Shown here: piece after piece, positions 1-9,237 of the stretch
How the letters are laid out: each line of letters starts with the position of its first letter
Numbering within the stretch: the stretch's first letter is position 1
Source: CAIWHR01 sp963734575
GTDB lineage: Bacteria; Pseudomonadota; Gammaproteobacteria; Burkholderiales; Casimicrobiaceae
Length of the DNA stretch: 64,000 nucleotides
Direction of reading: 5' to 3'
Assembly: GCA_963734575.1 (NCBI GenBank)
Contig: CAVTHT010000008.1
Span: 248,001 to 312,000 of the forward strand
Translations under genes and position numbers: made by a program
The notes under the pieces: model-generated
Seen by the model: the letters and a program-made list of their open reading frames with translations, nothing else
Databases searched by the model: none
What the model was told of the DNA's origin: nothing

Positions 1-442
1 GCTCGTGCAGCCATTTGCGCGCAATGGCGCCGGCGGCGACGCGGACGGCGGTCTCGCGCGCGGACTGCCGGCCGCCACCGCGATAGTCGCGGATGCCGTA
101 CTTCTGCCAGTACGTGTAGTCGCCGTGACCGGGCCGGAACGTCTCCGCAATGTTGGCGTAGTCACGGCTGCGCGCATCCTCGTTGCGGATCAGAAGCGCG
201 ATCGGCGTGCCCGTCGTGCGGCCCTCGAACACGCCGGACAGGATCTCGACGGTGTCGCTCTCGCGGCGCTGCGTGACGTGCCGGGACGTGCCTGGCTTGC
301 GGCGATCGAGATCGCGCTGGATGTCTTCCGTCGTCAGCGCCATGCCCGGCGGACAGCCATCCACGACGCAGCCGATCGCCGGGCCGTGCGATTCGCCGAA
401 CGAAGTGACGCAGTAGAGCGTGCCGAGCGTGTTGCCGGACAT
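1..442 (-). CDS. aroC: Chorismate synthase, N-terminal part (cut by window edge)
   Basis: Converts 5-enolpyruvylshikimate 3-phosphate to chorismate, the last shared step of aromatic amino acid synthesis, using reduced FMN. Reading from position 442, the protein begins MSGNTLGTLYCVTSFGESHG, the family signature around the first catalytic histidine. It continues with RRESDTVEILSGVFEGRTTG, the RNEDARSRDY segment and the FRPGHGDYTYWQKYG stretch. About 147 codons are visible. The rest, including the second active-site region, lies beyond the left edge. The start follows a candidate promoter at 487-505 that is nearly identical to one before purB. The gene is divergent from the sirtuin gene. Identification is secure; completeness cannot be judged. 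Confidence 0.96.
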   Translation of the reverse strand, partial: MSGNTLGTLYCVTSFGESHGPAIGCVVDGCPPGMALTTEDIQRDLDRRKPGTSRHVTQRRESDTVEILSGVFEGRTTGTPIALLIRNEDARSRDYANIAETFRPGHGDYTYWQKYGIRDYRGGGRQSARETAVRVAAGAIARKWLHE

Positions 443-486
443 GAGGTACCCGCGGAAGAGTTCGCGCGGCGCGAAAGGATCGCAGT

Positions 487-505
487 CGAGTGTAGCATGC
501 ACCCT
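487..505 (-). promoter_or_regulatory. Candidate extended -10 promoter of aroC
   Basis: On the minus strand the 19 bases read AGGGTGCATGCTACACTCG, which contains TGCTACACT, an extended -10 form. It lies about 45-60 bases before the aroC start. The same 19-mer with one change occurs before purB at 25742-25760. No clear -35 box is visible, as expected for extended -10 promoters. Confidence 0.55.
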
Positions 506-543
506 CGTATCACTTTCCGCGGCACGCCGGTCGACGACGCGTG

Positions 544-1332
544 ATGATCCCCGACGAGCTCGCGCGCGCATTGCGCAACGCGCGGCATCCCGTTGCCCTT
601 ACCGGCGCCGGTATTTCGGCCGAGTCCGGCGTGCCCACCTTCCGCGATGCCCTGACCGGGTTGTGGGCGCGATTCGACCCGCGCGAGCTCGCGACGCCGG
701 GCGCGTTCGCGCGCAATCCGCGTCTCGTGTGGGACTGGTATGCGTGGCGGCGCGAACGGGTCGCGAGCGCGCTACCCAACGCGGGGCACCGCGCGCTGGT
801 CGCGCTCGAGCAGCGCGTGCCGGGTTTCCTGCTCGTCACCCAGAACGTCGACGGGTTGCACGCTGCGGCCGGCAGCCGTCGCCTGGTCGAACTGCACGGC
901 AACATCGCGCGCGTGCGATGCAGCCGCGAAGGCACGATCGTGGATGCCTGGAGCGACGACGGCGCCGAGGCTCCGCGCTGCCCTTCGTGCGGCGCGTACC
1001 TGCGTCCGGACGTCGTCTGGTTCGAGGAGGCCCTTCCGGCGCAAGCGCTCGCGCAGGCCGAGGCGGCGGCGCGCTCCTGCGACGTGATGCTCGTCGTCGG
1101 AACGTCGGCGGAGGTCTATCCCGCCGCGGCATTGCCGCGCTACGCGCAGCAGGCCGGTGCGGCCGTCGTCGAAATCAACACCGCGGCGACGGCGCTATCG
1201 GACTCCGCCGATTACGTCCTGCGCGCGTCTGCAGCGCAGGCCCTTCCGGCGCTCGTGCAAGCAGCCTATGGCGCGCCGCTGTCATCGGGCGACGCACCGG
1301 CGCGCGCGCCTGGCGGCAGCGGCGAAACATAG
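544..1332 (+). CDS. cobB: Sir2-family NAD-dependent protein deacylase
   Basis: A sirtuin that removes acyl groups from lysines using NAD+, releasing nicotinamide. Seen: GAGISAESGVPTFRD near residue 20 (NAD binding), TQNVDGLH with the catalytic-loop histidine in LHGN near residue 115, and C-terminal GTSAEVYPAA and VEIN segments of the Rossmann fold. The zinc module is reduced: RCSREG supplies one cysteine where C-x2-C is usual, followed later by CPSC, so only three of four cysteines are visible. A GTG directly upstream (541) could also start it; neither has a convincing ribosome site. Length of about 262 residues is normal for the class. The 3' end overlaps the convergent DUF2339 gene by about 65 bases. 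Acetyl-CoA synthetase in this same window is the classic sirtuin substrate. Confidence 0.88.
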   Translation: MIPDELARALRNARHPVALTGAGISAESGVPTFRDALTGLWARFDPRELATPGAFARNPRLVWDWYAWRRERVASALPNAGHRALVALEQRVPGFLLVTQNVDGLHAAAGSRRLVELHGNIARVRCSREGTIVDAWSDDGAEAPRCPSCGAYLRPDVVWFEEALPAQALAQAEAAARSCDVMLVVGTSAEVYPAAALPRYAQQAGAAVVEINTAATALSDSADYVLRASAAQALPALVQAAYGAPLSSGDAPARAPGGSGET

Positions 1333-4059
1333 CCGATCAGCAACAGGAGCGTGCCGACGCCGAGGAACGCGACGACGCGGGGCAGTCCGGCGAGGCCACC
1401 GAGATCGATCAGGAAGAGCTTCGCCACCACGACGGCCAGCAGTGCGGCCCCGACCATCCACAGCGGGCCGCAGGTTGCGCTTCGCCGCAACGAACATGAG
1501 TGTCGCGCCGGTGACGCTCCATGCGAGCGTCAGGCTGGCCTGCAGCGGTTTCGACCCGAGGAGCGCCGGCAGATCCCAGGGAATGTCACCCCAGTGATGC
1601 CCGATGCGCAGGAGGGCGCCGTTGAGCGACAGGAAGATGCCCACGCCGAGCAGCGCGTAACGCGCGCGCTCGTCGACCCCGGGATGGATGGCGCTCCACC
1701 GGAAGAGCACGAGCAGCGCCGCGGCGAGGGTGATGTCCAGCGGATTGGCCAGAGGAAAGTACGGCAGCGGGTAGGGCTCCCCGGGCGAGAGCAGGTTCAC
1801 GAGCAGCACCCACAGCATGAGCAGGATCGCGATCGGCACGGCGGCGTGCAGCGCATACGCGCGGCCGTGGCGATCGAAGGGCCAGCGCAGCGCAGCGCGT
1901 GCTCGCGGCGCCAGCGCGAGATACACGATCGCCGGCATCGCCGCGGCGCACGCGACCCACACCGTGTCGTCCGCCGTGATGCGCCCGACCCACTCGCTCA
2001 CCTCCCATGCAACGTGGCCGGTCAACGCGATCGCCGCGAGCACGTGCGCTGCGTCACGCCAGTCGGTGCCCTTCGCGCGGTCCGTGCGCGTAGGCACGAC
2101 AGTCGCATCGACCGCGAAGAGCGCGAGGAAGAGCACGACCCACGCCGCGGGCCACGCGAGCCATCCGGCCTGCAGCAACGTGGTGTGCGTGCGCTCGGCG
2201 TCGCGCAGACCGATGAACACCATTGCCACGGGGAGCGCGAGGGCGAGCGCGAGTAACCGCGGCCACGCCAGCAGCCGTCGCAGCCACAGGGCCGCGGCCG
2301 CCGCCGCCACCACCCAGGTCAGCACGGCGTGCGGCTCCTGGGCAGCAGGCAGCTGCCGGGTGAGCTCGAGGCCGCCGCTCGCGAGCCACCACAGCGCGCC
2401 CCAGGCGAACACCAGAGGGACGGCGGTGAGTTCGCGCGGGCCGAGCACCTGCGCGCGCCGATCGGCAAGCCGCGCGGTGGCGAGGCCCGCGACGGCGAGC
2501 ATCGCGCCGCCCATGAAGAACGCGTTGAGAAAGAGGCGACCGTCGTCGCCCTGTACGCCATGCAGCACGAACAGCACGCCCGCCGCCGCCTGCAGCAGCA
2601 GCGCGAAGATCCGGATCGGCGGCGTGCGCTGCTCGATGCCGAGCCAGTACACCAGCGCTCCCTCGACGGACCAGAGTGCGGCTGTCACGCGGTTGTCGAA
2701 GGCGAAGGGGATGGACATGCTCGCAAACACCACGGCGAGGCCGACGAAAGAGCGTGCGAGCGCCGCCGCCCCAACCGTTCGCGCGCGCAGCCACCACGCC
2801 AGTCCGGCGTAGATCGCCGCAAGCGCGAGCGCGCTCCAGGCGGCGCCATAACGGGTGTCGCTCACCAGCGCGACCTGCAGCGCGAAGGCCACCATGGGCA
2901 TGCCGAACACGAGCAGGCCATCGAGCGGCTGCCGCAGCGCGACGGGCTCCCGCCGCGCCTGCAGGATCGCCACCGCGACGTACATGCCGAAGAAGAGCAC
3001 GAGGAACGGCTCGACCGCGCGGAACGATTCCGGCTGGTAGTAGCGATCGCCCCAGAACAAGGCGAGCGCGAAGGTGAACACGAAGCCCAGCGCGTTGATG
3101 CTGCGCCACGTGCGCGACGCCGCGATCACCAGCACGACGCCGTTCACCACCGCGAAATAGGCGAACAGGGGGATCGGCTTCGCGTCGCTTCCGGTGAGCA
3201 CTGGCGCGAGGAACGCACCGGCCAACGCGAGGCCGGCAAGGGGCTGCGCGTCCGCCACGAGCGCGAGCCAGATGGTCAATGCGGCGATCGCCGCGAGCAG
3301 GATCAGCGCAACCGACGCCGGCAGCAGGTCGAACTGACGGAAGGCGGCGAACGTCGTGAGGTACAGCATGCCCGTTCCGGCGCCTTGCAGCGACCAACCG
3401 TACGCCGGTCGCGTGCGCGCAATTCGCCAGCCCGCGATCACCAGGGCGATGCCAACGAGCGCGACGGCGAGGAGCCGCACCGAGATCGGAACGGTGAAGT
3501 GCTCGGCGAAGTAGCGGAGCAGGAACGCGACGCCGAAGAACAGCACGATGACGCCGATGCGCGTCATGGCATTGCCGCCGGTGAACCAGCCCCACAGGCG
3601 CGCGAGCGCAGGCGAGGCCACGCCGGGCGCGACGGCGGCAGGGCGTACCGATGCGGGCGGCACCGGTGGTGGCATCGCTGGAGGCACCGGCACGGCGACG
3701 CCGGGCGGCACGGCCGCAGCGGGCAATGCGGCAATCGAAGGCGATACGCCGGCAGCGATGTCCATGTCCGCCGCTTCGCCCGGAGCCTCCCCGCCGCTAC
3801 GTGCATCCGGGATGCCCGATGCCGCACTGCGCCCGGTTTCGAGCACGGCCAGGCGCCGCTCGAGCGCGGCGACGCGTTGCTCCAGCGTGATCGCCTGCGG
3901 TGGGGCCGGCTCCGGCTTGCGGAAGACCGCACGTTGCGTGCGTCCCGACAGCAAGGCGCCCGCGAAGAAGCCGATCAGACCGCCCACGGCGGCGCCCCAG
4001 TCCCGCGACAGCCAATGCCCGATCAGGGCCCCGAGCAACAGTCCGAGCAGTGCAGGCAT
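1266..4059 (-). CDS. DUF2339 family multi-pass membrane protein (one frameshift)
   Basis: A very hydrophobic protein of about 930 residues. It starts at 4059 with MPALLGLLLGALIGHWLSR, then has a glycine-rich segment, a short coiled-coil-like stretch (QRVAALERRLAVLE) and a Pro/Ala-rich linker. From WGWFTGGNAMTRIGVIVLFF onward it is a long series of membrane helices, which is the DUF2339 layout. The main frame runs past position 1470 into non-homologous sequence, while the expected C-terminal helices (WMVGAALLAVVVAKLFLIDL) are in a neighbouring frame ending at 1266. A one-base indel near 1470, in a run of C/G, explains this. Function is unknown for the family. It lies directly downstream of the flippase/acyltransferase gene, so an envelope role is a reasonable inference. 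Confidence 0.8.
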
Positions 4060-4078
4060 GCAGTGGTCTCCGTGGCGA

Positions 4079-6018
4079 TCAGCGGCGCGCGCCGCGCAGT
4101 GCCTCGACGCGCCCGCGCAGCAGGTCCGGCGTGACAGCCTGGGGGTCGAGCGGCGGCGAGGCTTTGAGCGCGATGCGCGAGAACATGCCGCGCAATCGCC
4201 GCATGGCGCGACCGCGGTGGGCCCGGCTGAAGAAGCTGCCCCAGAGCCCCGAAAGCGCGAGCGGCACCACGGGCACCGGACACGCATCGAGGATCCGGCG
4301 CACGCCCGGCGCGGAAGGGGTTCATCTCGCCGTCCTCGGTGAGCTTCCCCTCGGGAAAGATGCCCACGATCTCACCCGCGCGCAATGCCGCGATGGCGTC
4401 GGCCAGCGCCTGCTCCTTGATCGCCGGATCGTCGCGTGCGGATGCGATCGGAATCGCGCGCATGGTGCGAAACAGGAAGGACAGCACCGGCACGCGGAAG
4501 ATGCGGTGGTCCATCACGAAGCGGATCGGCCGGCGTACGCACGCGGCGATCACCACCGCATCGACGTAGCTCACGTGGTTGCACACGACGAGGCACGGCC
4601 CTTCGTCGGGGATGTTGGCGAGACCTTCCTTGCGCACGCGATAAACGCTGTGAATCAGCAGCCACGCGAGAAAGCGCATCAGGAACTCGGGCACCAGCAG
4701 GAAGATGAAGAGCGCGACCGCGGCATTCATGAGCCCCACCGCGGCGAACAGGTCGGGCACGGAGAGGCCGGCGCGCAGCAGCGCGATCGCCACCAGCGCG
4801 GATGCCACCATGAAGCCCGCGTTGAGGATGTTGTTCGCGGCGATGATCCGCGAGCGATGCGCCGGCGCCGAGCGCGCCTGGATGAGGGCGTACAGCGGCA
4901 CGATGTAGAAGCCGCCGAACATGCCGATCAGCAGCAAGTCCGCGGTGACGCGCCAGTGCGCAGGCTGCCGCAGGAACGCGGCGAGCCCCGCAACGACCGG
5001 CGCGTGCAGGTTGCGGCTCGCGAGCCACAGGTCGATCGCGAACACGCTGAGGCCGATGGCGCCGAAGGGCACCAGCCCGAGCTCGATGGTGCGCCCCGAC
5101 AGTCGCTCGCACAGCAGCGACCCCACGCCGATGCCGATCGAGAAGACCGTCAGCAGGAACGTCACCACGTGCTCGTCGCCGCCGAGGATGTCGCGGCTGA
5201 AGCCCGCGAATTGCGCGAGGAAGGTCGCACCGTAGAACCAGAACCAGGAGATCCCGAGCATCGACAGCCACACCACGCGCTCGCGGCGCGCGAATGCGAT
5301 GTTGCGCGCCGTTTCGGTGAACGGGTTCCAGTTGATCGCAAGGTCCGGGGCGACGGCGGGAGTCACGGGAATGCCGCGGCTCACCAGATACCCGGCCACG
5401 GCGATGACGATCGTCGCCATGGCTGCGAGGAGCGGACCGGCGCCGGCGATCGCCACCAGCACGCCGCCCGCGATCGTGCCGAGGAGGATGGCGACGAAGG
5501 TCCCCATCTCGACGAGTCCGTTGCCGCCGACCAGCTCCTCGGGCCGCAGGTGCTGCGGCAGGATGGCGTACTTGATGGGGCCGAACACCGTCGAATGCAC
5601 GCCCATCAGCGCCAGCGCGGCGAACAGCACGGCGAGGTCGCGCTGCCAGAATCCGACGAGGCCCACGAGCATGATGCCGATCTCGAACAGCTTGACGAGG
5701 CGGATGACGCGCGACTTCTCGTACTTGTCCGCAAGCTGGCCCGCCGTTGCGGAAAGGAGCACGAATGGCGCGATGAACACGGCGCCCGCGAGATTGACCA
5801 GCGCGTTGGGATCGAGGGTGGTGAGGCTCGCGGCGTGGAACGCGACGAAGATCACGAGCGCGTTCTTGTAGACGTTGTCGTTCGCGGCGCCGAGGAACTG
5901 CGTCCAGAAGAACGGCGCGAAGCGGCGCTGGCGCAGGAGATCGAACTGCGTCGGTGCGTGCGTGCCGGTCGCGCTGCCGGCGTTCCCGACGCTCCGCAGC
6001 GGTCCGAGCGTCGCTCAC
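4079..6018 (-). CDS. Lysophospholipid transporter (LplT-like) fused to 1-acylglycerol-3-phosphate acyltransferase (frameshifted)
   Basis: The N-terminal half is an MFS permease related to LplT (FFWTQFLGAANDNVYKNAL, then TAGQLADKYEKSR and about 12 helices). The C-terminal half is a PlsC-type acyltransferase with the HX4D box (NHVSYVD) and FPEG box (FPEGKLTEDGEMNPF). It would import lysophospholipid and reacylate it at the inner membrane, like the LplT-Aas pair but without an acyl-ACP synthetase domain visible here. The frame breaks near 4300, where the end (VPVVPLALSGLWGSFF) is in another frame ending at 4079. It breaks again just after a GTG start at 6018, where VSDA is followed by homologous sequence in another frame. 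That start has a GAGG site 8 bases upstream and is 10 bases below the ArsR gene, implying an operon. Confidence 0.82.
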
Positions 6019-6028
6019 GCGCGCCGCC

Positions 6029-6340
6029 TCATGCATGGCCATCGAGGTACTCCAGGACGGCCTCGAGTCCGCCCTTCACGAAGGGCACGTCAGGCCAGTA
6101 CCACATCTCCTTGCCGCGCTTCTCGGCCCGGAGCACCCCGGCCTCGCGCATCACCCGCAGGTGATGGCCGACGGCGGTGCGCGAGAGCGGCGACGCCGCG
6201 ACGATGTCGGCCACGCGCAGGCGCTCGCCGGGCTGGAACATGAGGAGGATGCGCTGCCGGTGCGGATCGCCGAGGGCGACGAACAGCGCCGCCGTCGTGC
6301 GCCACGCCGCGGGAATCGCCCGGCCGTAGCTGCGTCGCAT
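6029..6340 (-). CDS. ArsR-family winged-helix transcriptional regulator
   Basis: A 103-residue single-domain regulator. The helix-turn-helix is seen in RVADIVAASPLSRTAVGHHL followed by RVMREAGVLRAEKRGKEMWY, the recognition helix and wing of the ArsR fold. No CxC or CxCxxC metal-binding motif (typical of ArsR/SmtB metal sensors) is present, so the inducer is probably not a thiophilic metal. It is the first gene of an apparent operon with the downstream phospholipid transporter/acyltransferase, with 10 bases between them. A perfect 10-base palindrome at 6357-6366, just above the start codon, is a likely operator, suggesting self-repression plus control of the membrane-lipid genes. Confidence 0.85.
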   Translation of the reverse strand: MRRSYGRAIPAAWRTTAALFVALGDPHRQRILLMFQPGERLRVADIVAASPLSRTAVGHHLRVMREAGVLRAEKRGKEMWYWPDVPFVKGGLEAVLEYLDGHA

Positions 6341-6356
6341 CGCTTAAATGTCTACT

Positions 6357-6366
6357 TGACTAGTCA
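6357..6366. promoter_or_regulatory. Palindrome TGACTAGTCA, candidate ArsR operator
   Basis: A perfect 10-base palindrome 17-26 bases upstream of the ArsR-type start codon, set in an AT-richer patch unlike the surrounding DNA. The position suits an autoregulatory operator. This is inferred from position and symmetry only. Confidence 0.45.
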
Positions 6367-6456
6367 CTTGGCTGAATGATGGAGGCGCGGCGGCGCGTTG
6401 TCAAGCGCGCCCGCCGGCCGGCGCGCAACGTCGCCGTCATGCCCCGGCCGCACGGG

Positions 6457-6462
6457 TACAAT
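6457..6462 (+). promoter_or_regulatory. Candidate -10 box (TACAAT) of thyA
   Basis: TACAAT matches five of six bases of the sigma-70 -10 consensus and lies 33 bases before the thyA start codon. No good -35 hexamer is visible at the usual distance. Confidence 0.4.
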
Positions 6463-6494
6463 CGCCGCGTTCCTCCTCCTCGCGCGACACTCTC

Positions 6495-7289
6495 ATGCGC
6501 CAATATCTCGACTTCATGCGCTACGTGCGCGATCACGGCCATCCCAAGGAGGATCGCACCGGCACCGGCACGCTCTCCGTGTTCGGCTACCAGATGCGCT
6601 TCGCGCTGGCGGAAGGCTTCCCGCTGCTCACCACGAAGAAAGTCCACACGCGCTCGATCATCCACGAGCTCCTGTGGTTCCTGCGCGGCGACACCAACGT
6701 GCGCTACCTGCAGGACAACGGCGTGACGATCTGGGACGAGTGGGCGGACGCCAACGGCGACCTCGGACCGGTGTACGGCGCGCAGTGGCGTCAGTGGCGC
6801 GGTGCGGATGGAGCGACGGTCGACCAGATGGCAAACGTCGTCGCGGAGATCCGGCGCAACCCGGATTCGCGACGGCTCATCGTGTCGGCCTGGAACGTCG
6901 GCGAGATCCCGCGCATGAAGCTGCCTCCGTGCCACGCCTTCTTCCAGTTCTACGTCGCCGGGGGCCGGCTGTCGTGCCAGCTCTACCAGCGCAGCGCGGA
7001 CATCTTCCTGGGCGTGCCTTTCAACATCGCGTCCTACGCGCTGCTGACGCACCTCGTCGCGCAGCAAACGGACCTCGAGCCTGGCGAATTCATCTGGACC
7101 GGCGGCGACTGCCATCTCTACCGCAACCATCTCGAGCAGGTCGACACCCAGCTCGCCCGAACGACCTACCCGTTGCCCCGGCTCGAGCTGTTGCGCAAGC
7201 CCGCGTCGCTATTCGAATACACCTTCGAGGACATCGCGATCGTGGACTATCGCTGCCACCCGGCGATCAAGGCGCCGGTGGCGGTCTAG
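6495..7289 (+). CDS. thyA: Thymidylate synthase
   Basis: Methylates dUMP to dTMP with methylene-tetrahydrofolate, producing dihydrofolate. The 264-residue length is that of the E. coli enzyme. Seen: N-terminal DRTGTGTLSVFG, the LLWFLRGDTN helix, the nucleophile region MKLPPCHAFFQFYV (Cys near residue 146), the QRSADIFLGVPFNIASYALL folate/dUMP stretch with its conserved Asp-Asn pair, and a terminal IAIVDYRCHPAIKAPVAV that closes the active site. Dihydrofolate reductase, its metabolic partner, is 4 kb downstream on the same strand but separated by the glrK-qseG-glrR genes on the other strand. No frameshift. Confidence 0.97.
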   Translation: MRQYLDFMRYVRDHGHPKEDRTGTGTLSVFGYQMRFALAEGFPLLTTKKVHTRSIIHELLWFLRGDTNVRYLQDNGVTIWDEWADANGDLGPVYGAQWRQWRGADGATVDQMANVVAEIRRNPDSRRLIVSAWNVGEIPRMKLPPCHAFFQFYVAGGRLSCQLYQRSADIFLGVPFNIASYALLTHLVAQQTDLEPGEFIWTGGDCHLYRNHLEQVDTQLARTTYPLPRLELLRKPASLFEYTFEDIAIVDYRCHPAIKAPVAV

Positions 7290-7300
7290 CGGCCGGCGAA

Positions 7301-7328
7301 AAAAAGCCCGCCGGGATGGGGCGGGCGC
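7301..7328 (-). terminator. Rho-independent terminator for the small gene at 7395-7556
   Basis: On the minus strand GCCCGCC pairs with GGCGGGC around a short loop, followed by seven T residues (the A run at 7301-7307 on the plus strand). The T-tract orientation means it ends transcription coming from the minus-strand small gene, just past the thyA stop. Confidence 0.7.
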
Positions 7329-7394
7329 AGGGGGTCGGCGCACGCGTGCGCGTGCGGACGCACCGCCGGCCATGGCGGTGCGCGGACGGATCGG

Positions 7395-7556
7395 CTAGAC
7401 GATCGTGCGCGCGGCGTTCACGCGGTCGACGAGCGCCTCGAGCGCTTCCTGCTGCGATGGCGACAGCACGTCGTCGTCACGGCTGTCGGACGAGGCGGCG
7501 TCGAGACCGCGGTCCTGATCGGCGATCCAGTGTTGCGAGAATTCGGGCGAGAACAT
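7395..7556 (-). CDS. Small hypothetical acidic protein (53 aa)
   Basis: An open frame starting MFSPEFSQHWIADQDRGLDA and ending LVDRVNAARTIV. It has an AGGA site about 7 bases before the ATG and a classical terminator just past its stop, which together support a real short transcript. The protein is acidic with a predicted C-terminal amphipathic helix (SPSQQEALEALVDRVNAA). It has no signal peptide, membrane segment or recognised domain. It could also be a regulatory RNA with an incidental frame. Confidence 0.45.
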   Translation of the reverse strand: MFSPEFSQHWIADQDRGLDAASSDSRDDDVLSPSQQEALEALVDRVNAARTIV

Positions 7557-7826
7557 GGCGGGTCCTGTGCGTTGCAAGGTGCTGCGAGAGCACTAAAGCA
7601 ATGCCCGTGCCAACCATTCATCAAGGTGCCCTCATGCCCCGCGCGATGCCGCTCTTCCCTCTGCGGCGCACTGGCGCGTGCGCAGGTGGTGTTCGAATAA
7701 TCGACACGTCGGCGCTCCAATCTGTCTCATTGTGCCGACGCATCATGTCGCTTTTCTGCTAAGTCACTGATCGCGAGGCGCCTTTTGTGTCGCCATCCAG
7801 CGACATGACAAGGAACCGACGCGCGT

Positions 7827-9185
7827 TCAGGCCCCCTTCGCCTCCTTGAACATCGCCGGCTCGAGATGGTGGCGCTGCAGGAGCTTGTAGAACTCGGTGC
7901 GGTTGCGCTTGGCGAGCACCGCTGCCTGCGTCACGTTGCCACCGGTGATCTTCAGCAGGCGCACGAGATAGTCGCGCTCGAACTGTTTGCGCGCTTCCTC
8001 GAACGGCACCAGGGCGCTCGCATCCTCCTGTAGCGCGCTCTGCACCAGCGACGCGGGAATGACGCTCGTCGTCGCGAGCGCGACGCATTGCTCGAGCAGG
8101 TTGAGGAGCTGCCGGACGTTCCCCGGCCACGGCGCCGCGATCAGCAGCGCCATGGCGTCGGGCGCAAGCGACGGCACCGGCCGGCGGTAGCGCTCACCGA
8201 GCTTGCGCAAGAAATGGGTCGCAAGCAGTGGAATATCTTCCCTTCGCTCCGACAGCGACGGAAGCTTGAGCGAGACCACGTTGAGGCGGTAGTAAAGGTC
8301 CTCGCGGAACTGTCCCGAGCTCTTCGCCGCGTCGAGGTCGCGATGCGTGGCCGAGACGACCCGGACGTCGATCGGCACCGACTGCGTCGCCCCGACCGGA
8401 CGCACTTCGCCTTCCTGCAGCACCCGCAGCAGCTTGACCTGCAGCGCGAGCGGCATGTCGCCGATCTCGTCGAGGAAGATCGTGCCGCGATCGGCGGCCT
8501 GGAACAGCCCCTTGTGCGCCTGCACGGCACCGCTGAAGGCGCCGCGGGCGTGGCCGAAAAGTTCCGATTCGAGCAGCGGCTCCGGGATCGCGCCGCAGTT
8601 GACGGCAATGAACGCATGCTCGTGCCGGGGGCTGGCGCGATGGATCGCGCGCGCCAGCAGCTCCTTGCCGGTGCCCGACTCGCCATAGATGAGGACGCTT
8701 GCATCCGACTCCGCGACGAGGCGCGCCTGCCGCAACACGTCCTCCATGCGCGGCGAGCGGGTGATGATCCCGGCGCGCCATTGCGCGGAAGCGTCATTGT
8801 CGGCCGTCGATTCGCCCCCGGAGAGCGAAACCGCTGCTGCCACCTTCTGCAGCAGGTCCTGGCTGTCGAACGGCTTGGTGAGGAATGCGAACACGCCACG
8901 CTGCGTGGCGGCGACCGCGTCGGGGATGGTGCCGTGCGCCGTGAGGATGATGACCGGCAACGCGGGATGCTGGCGATGGATCGCCGCGGAGAGCTGCAGC
9001 CCGTCGATGCCCGGCATGCGCAGGTCGGTGATCACCGCCGCCGGACGCGCGATGGCCAGCGCTGCCAGCGCCGTCTCGCCGCTGTCGGCGGTGCGCACAC
9101 GATAGCCCGCGCTGGTGAGCCGCAGGCTGATGAGCTTCAGCAGGTCGGGATCATCGTCGACCAGCAGGATGTCGCCGTTTTGCAT
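7827..9185 (-). CDS. glrR: Sigma-54-dependent response regulator GlrR (QseF)
   Basis: A three-domain NtrC-type activator. The receiver domain has DDDPD acidic residues, the phospho-acceptor Asp in TDLRMPGIDG near residue 54 and the Lys in LTKPFD. The AAA+ domain carries Walker A GESGTGKE, a sigma-54 contact loop reading GAFSGA (Ser where Thr is usual), Walker B TIFLDEIGDM and the sensor RLNVVSL. A C-terminal Fis-type helix-turn-helix includes GNVTQAAVLAKRNRTEFY. The start at 9185 (MQNGDILLVDDD) excludes an alanine-rich upstream extension that is not family-like. Order and spacing with the kinase and lipoprotein match glrK-qseG-glrR of enterobacteria. In E. coli this protein activates the sRNA gene glmY; no such target was recognised in the window. 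Confidence 0.9.
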   Translation of the reverse strand: MQNGDILLVDDDPDLLKLISLRLTSAGYRVRTADSGETALAALAIARPAAVITDLRMPGIDGLQLSAAIHRQHPALPVIILTAHGTIPDAVAATQRGVFAFLTKPFDSQDLLQKVAAAVSLSGGESTADNDASAQWRAGIITRSPRMEDVLRQARLVAESDASVLIYGESGTGKELLARAIHRASPRHEHAFIAVNCGAIPEPLLESELFGHARGAFSGAVQAHKGLFQAADRGTIFLDEIGDMPLALQVKLLRVLQEGEVRPVGATQSVPIDVRVVSATHRDLDAAKSSGQFREDLYYRLNVVSLKLPSLSERREDIPLLATHFLRKLGERYRRPVPSLAPDAMALLIAAPWPGNVRQLLNLLEQCVALATTSVIPASLVQSALQEDASALVPFEEARKQFERDYLVRLLKITGGNVTQAAVLAKRNRTEFYKLLQRHHLEPAMFKEAKGA

Positions 9186-9237
9186 GGGGAAGTCCTTCGT
9201 TGGGATGCAGCCGCGCGCGCGGCGCGCGGACGACGAA

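Noticed and set aside
3900..6164. Long plus-strand open frame opposite the flippase/acyltransferase
   Set aside because: Low-complexity Arg/His/Glu translation with no domain; a mirror of the real gene.
7788..7805. Hairpin TGTCGC...GCGACA as terminator of glrR
   Set aside because: Short stem and no T-tract on either strand after the hairpin.
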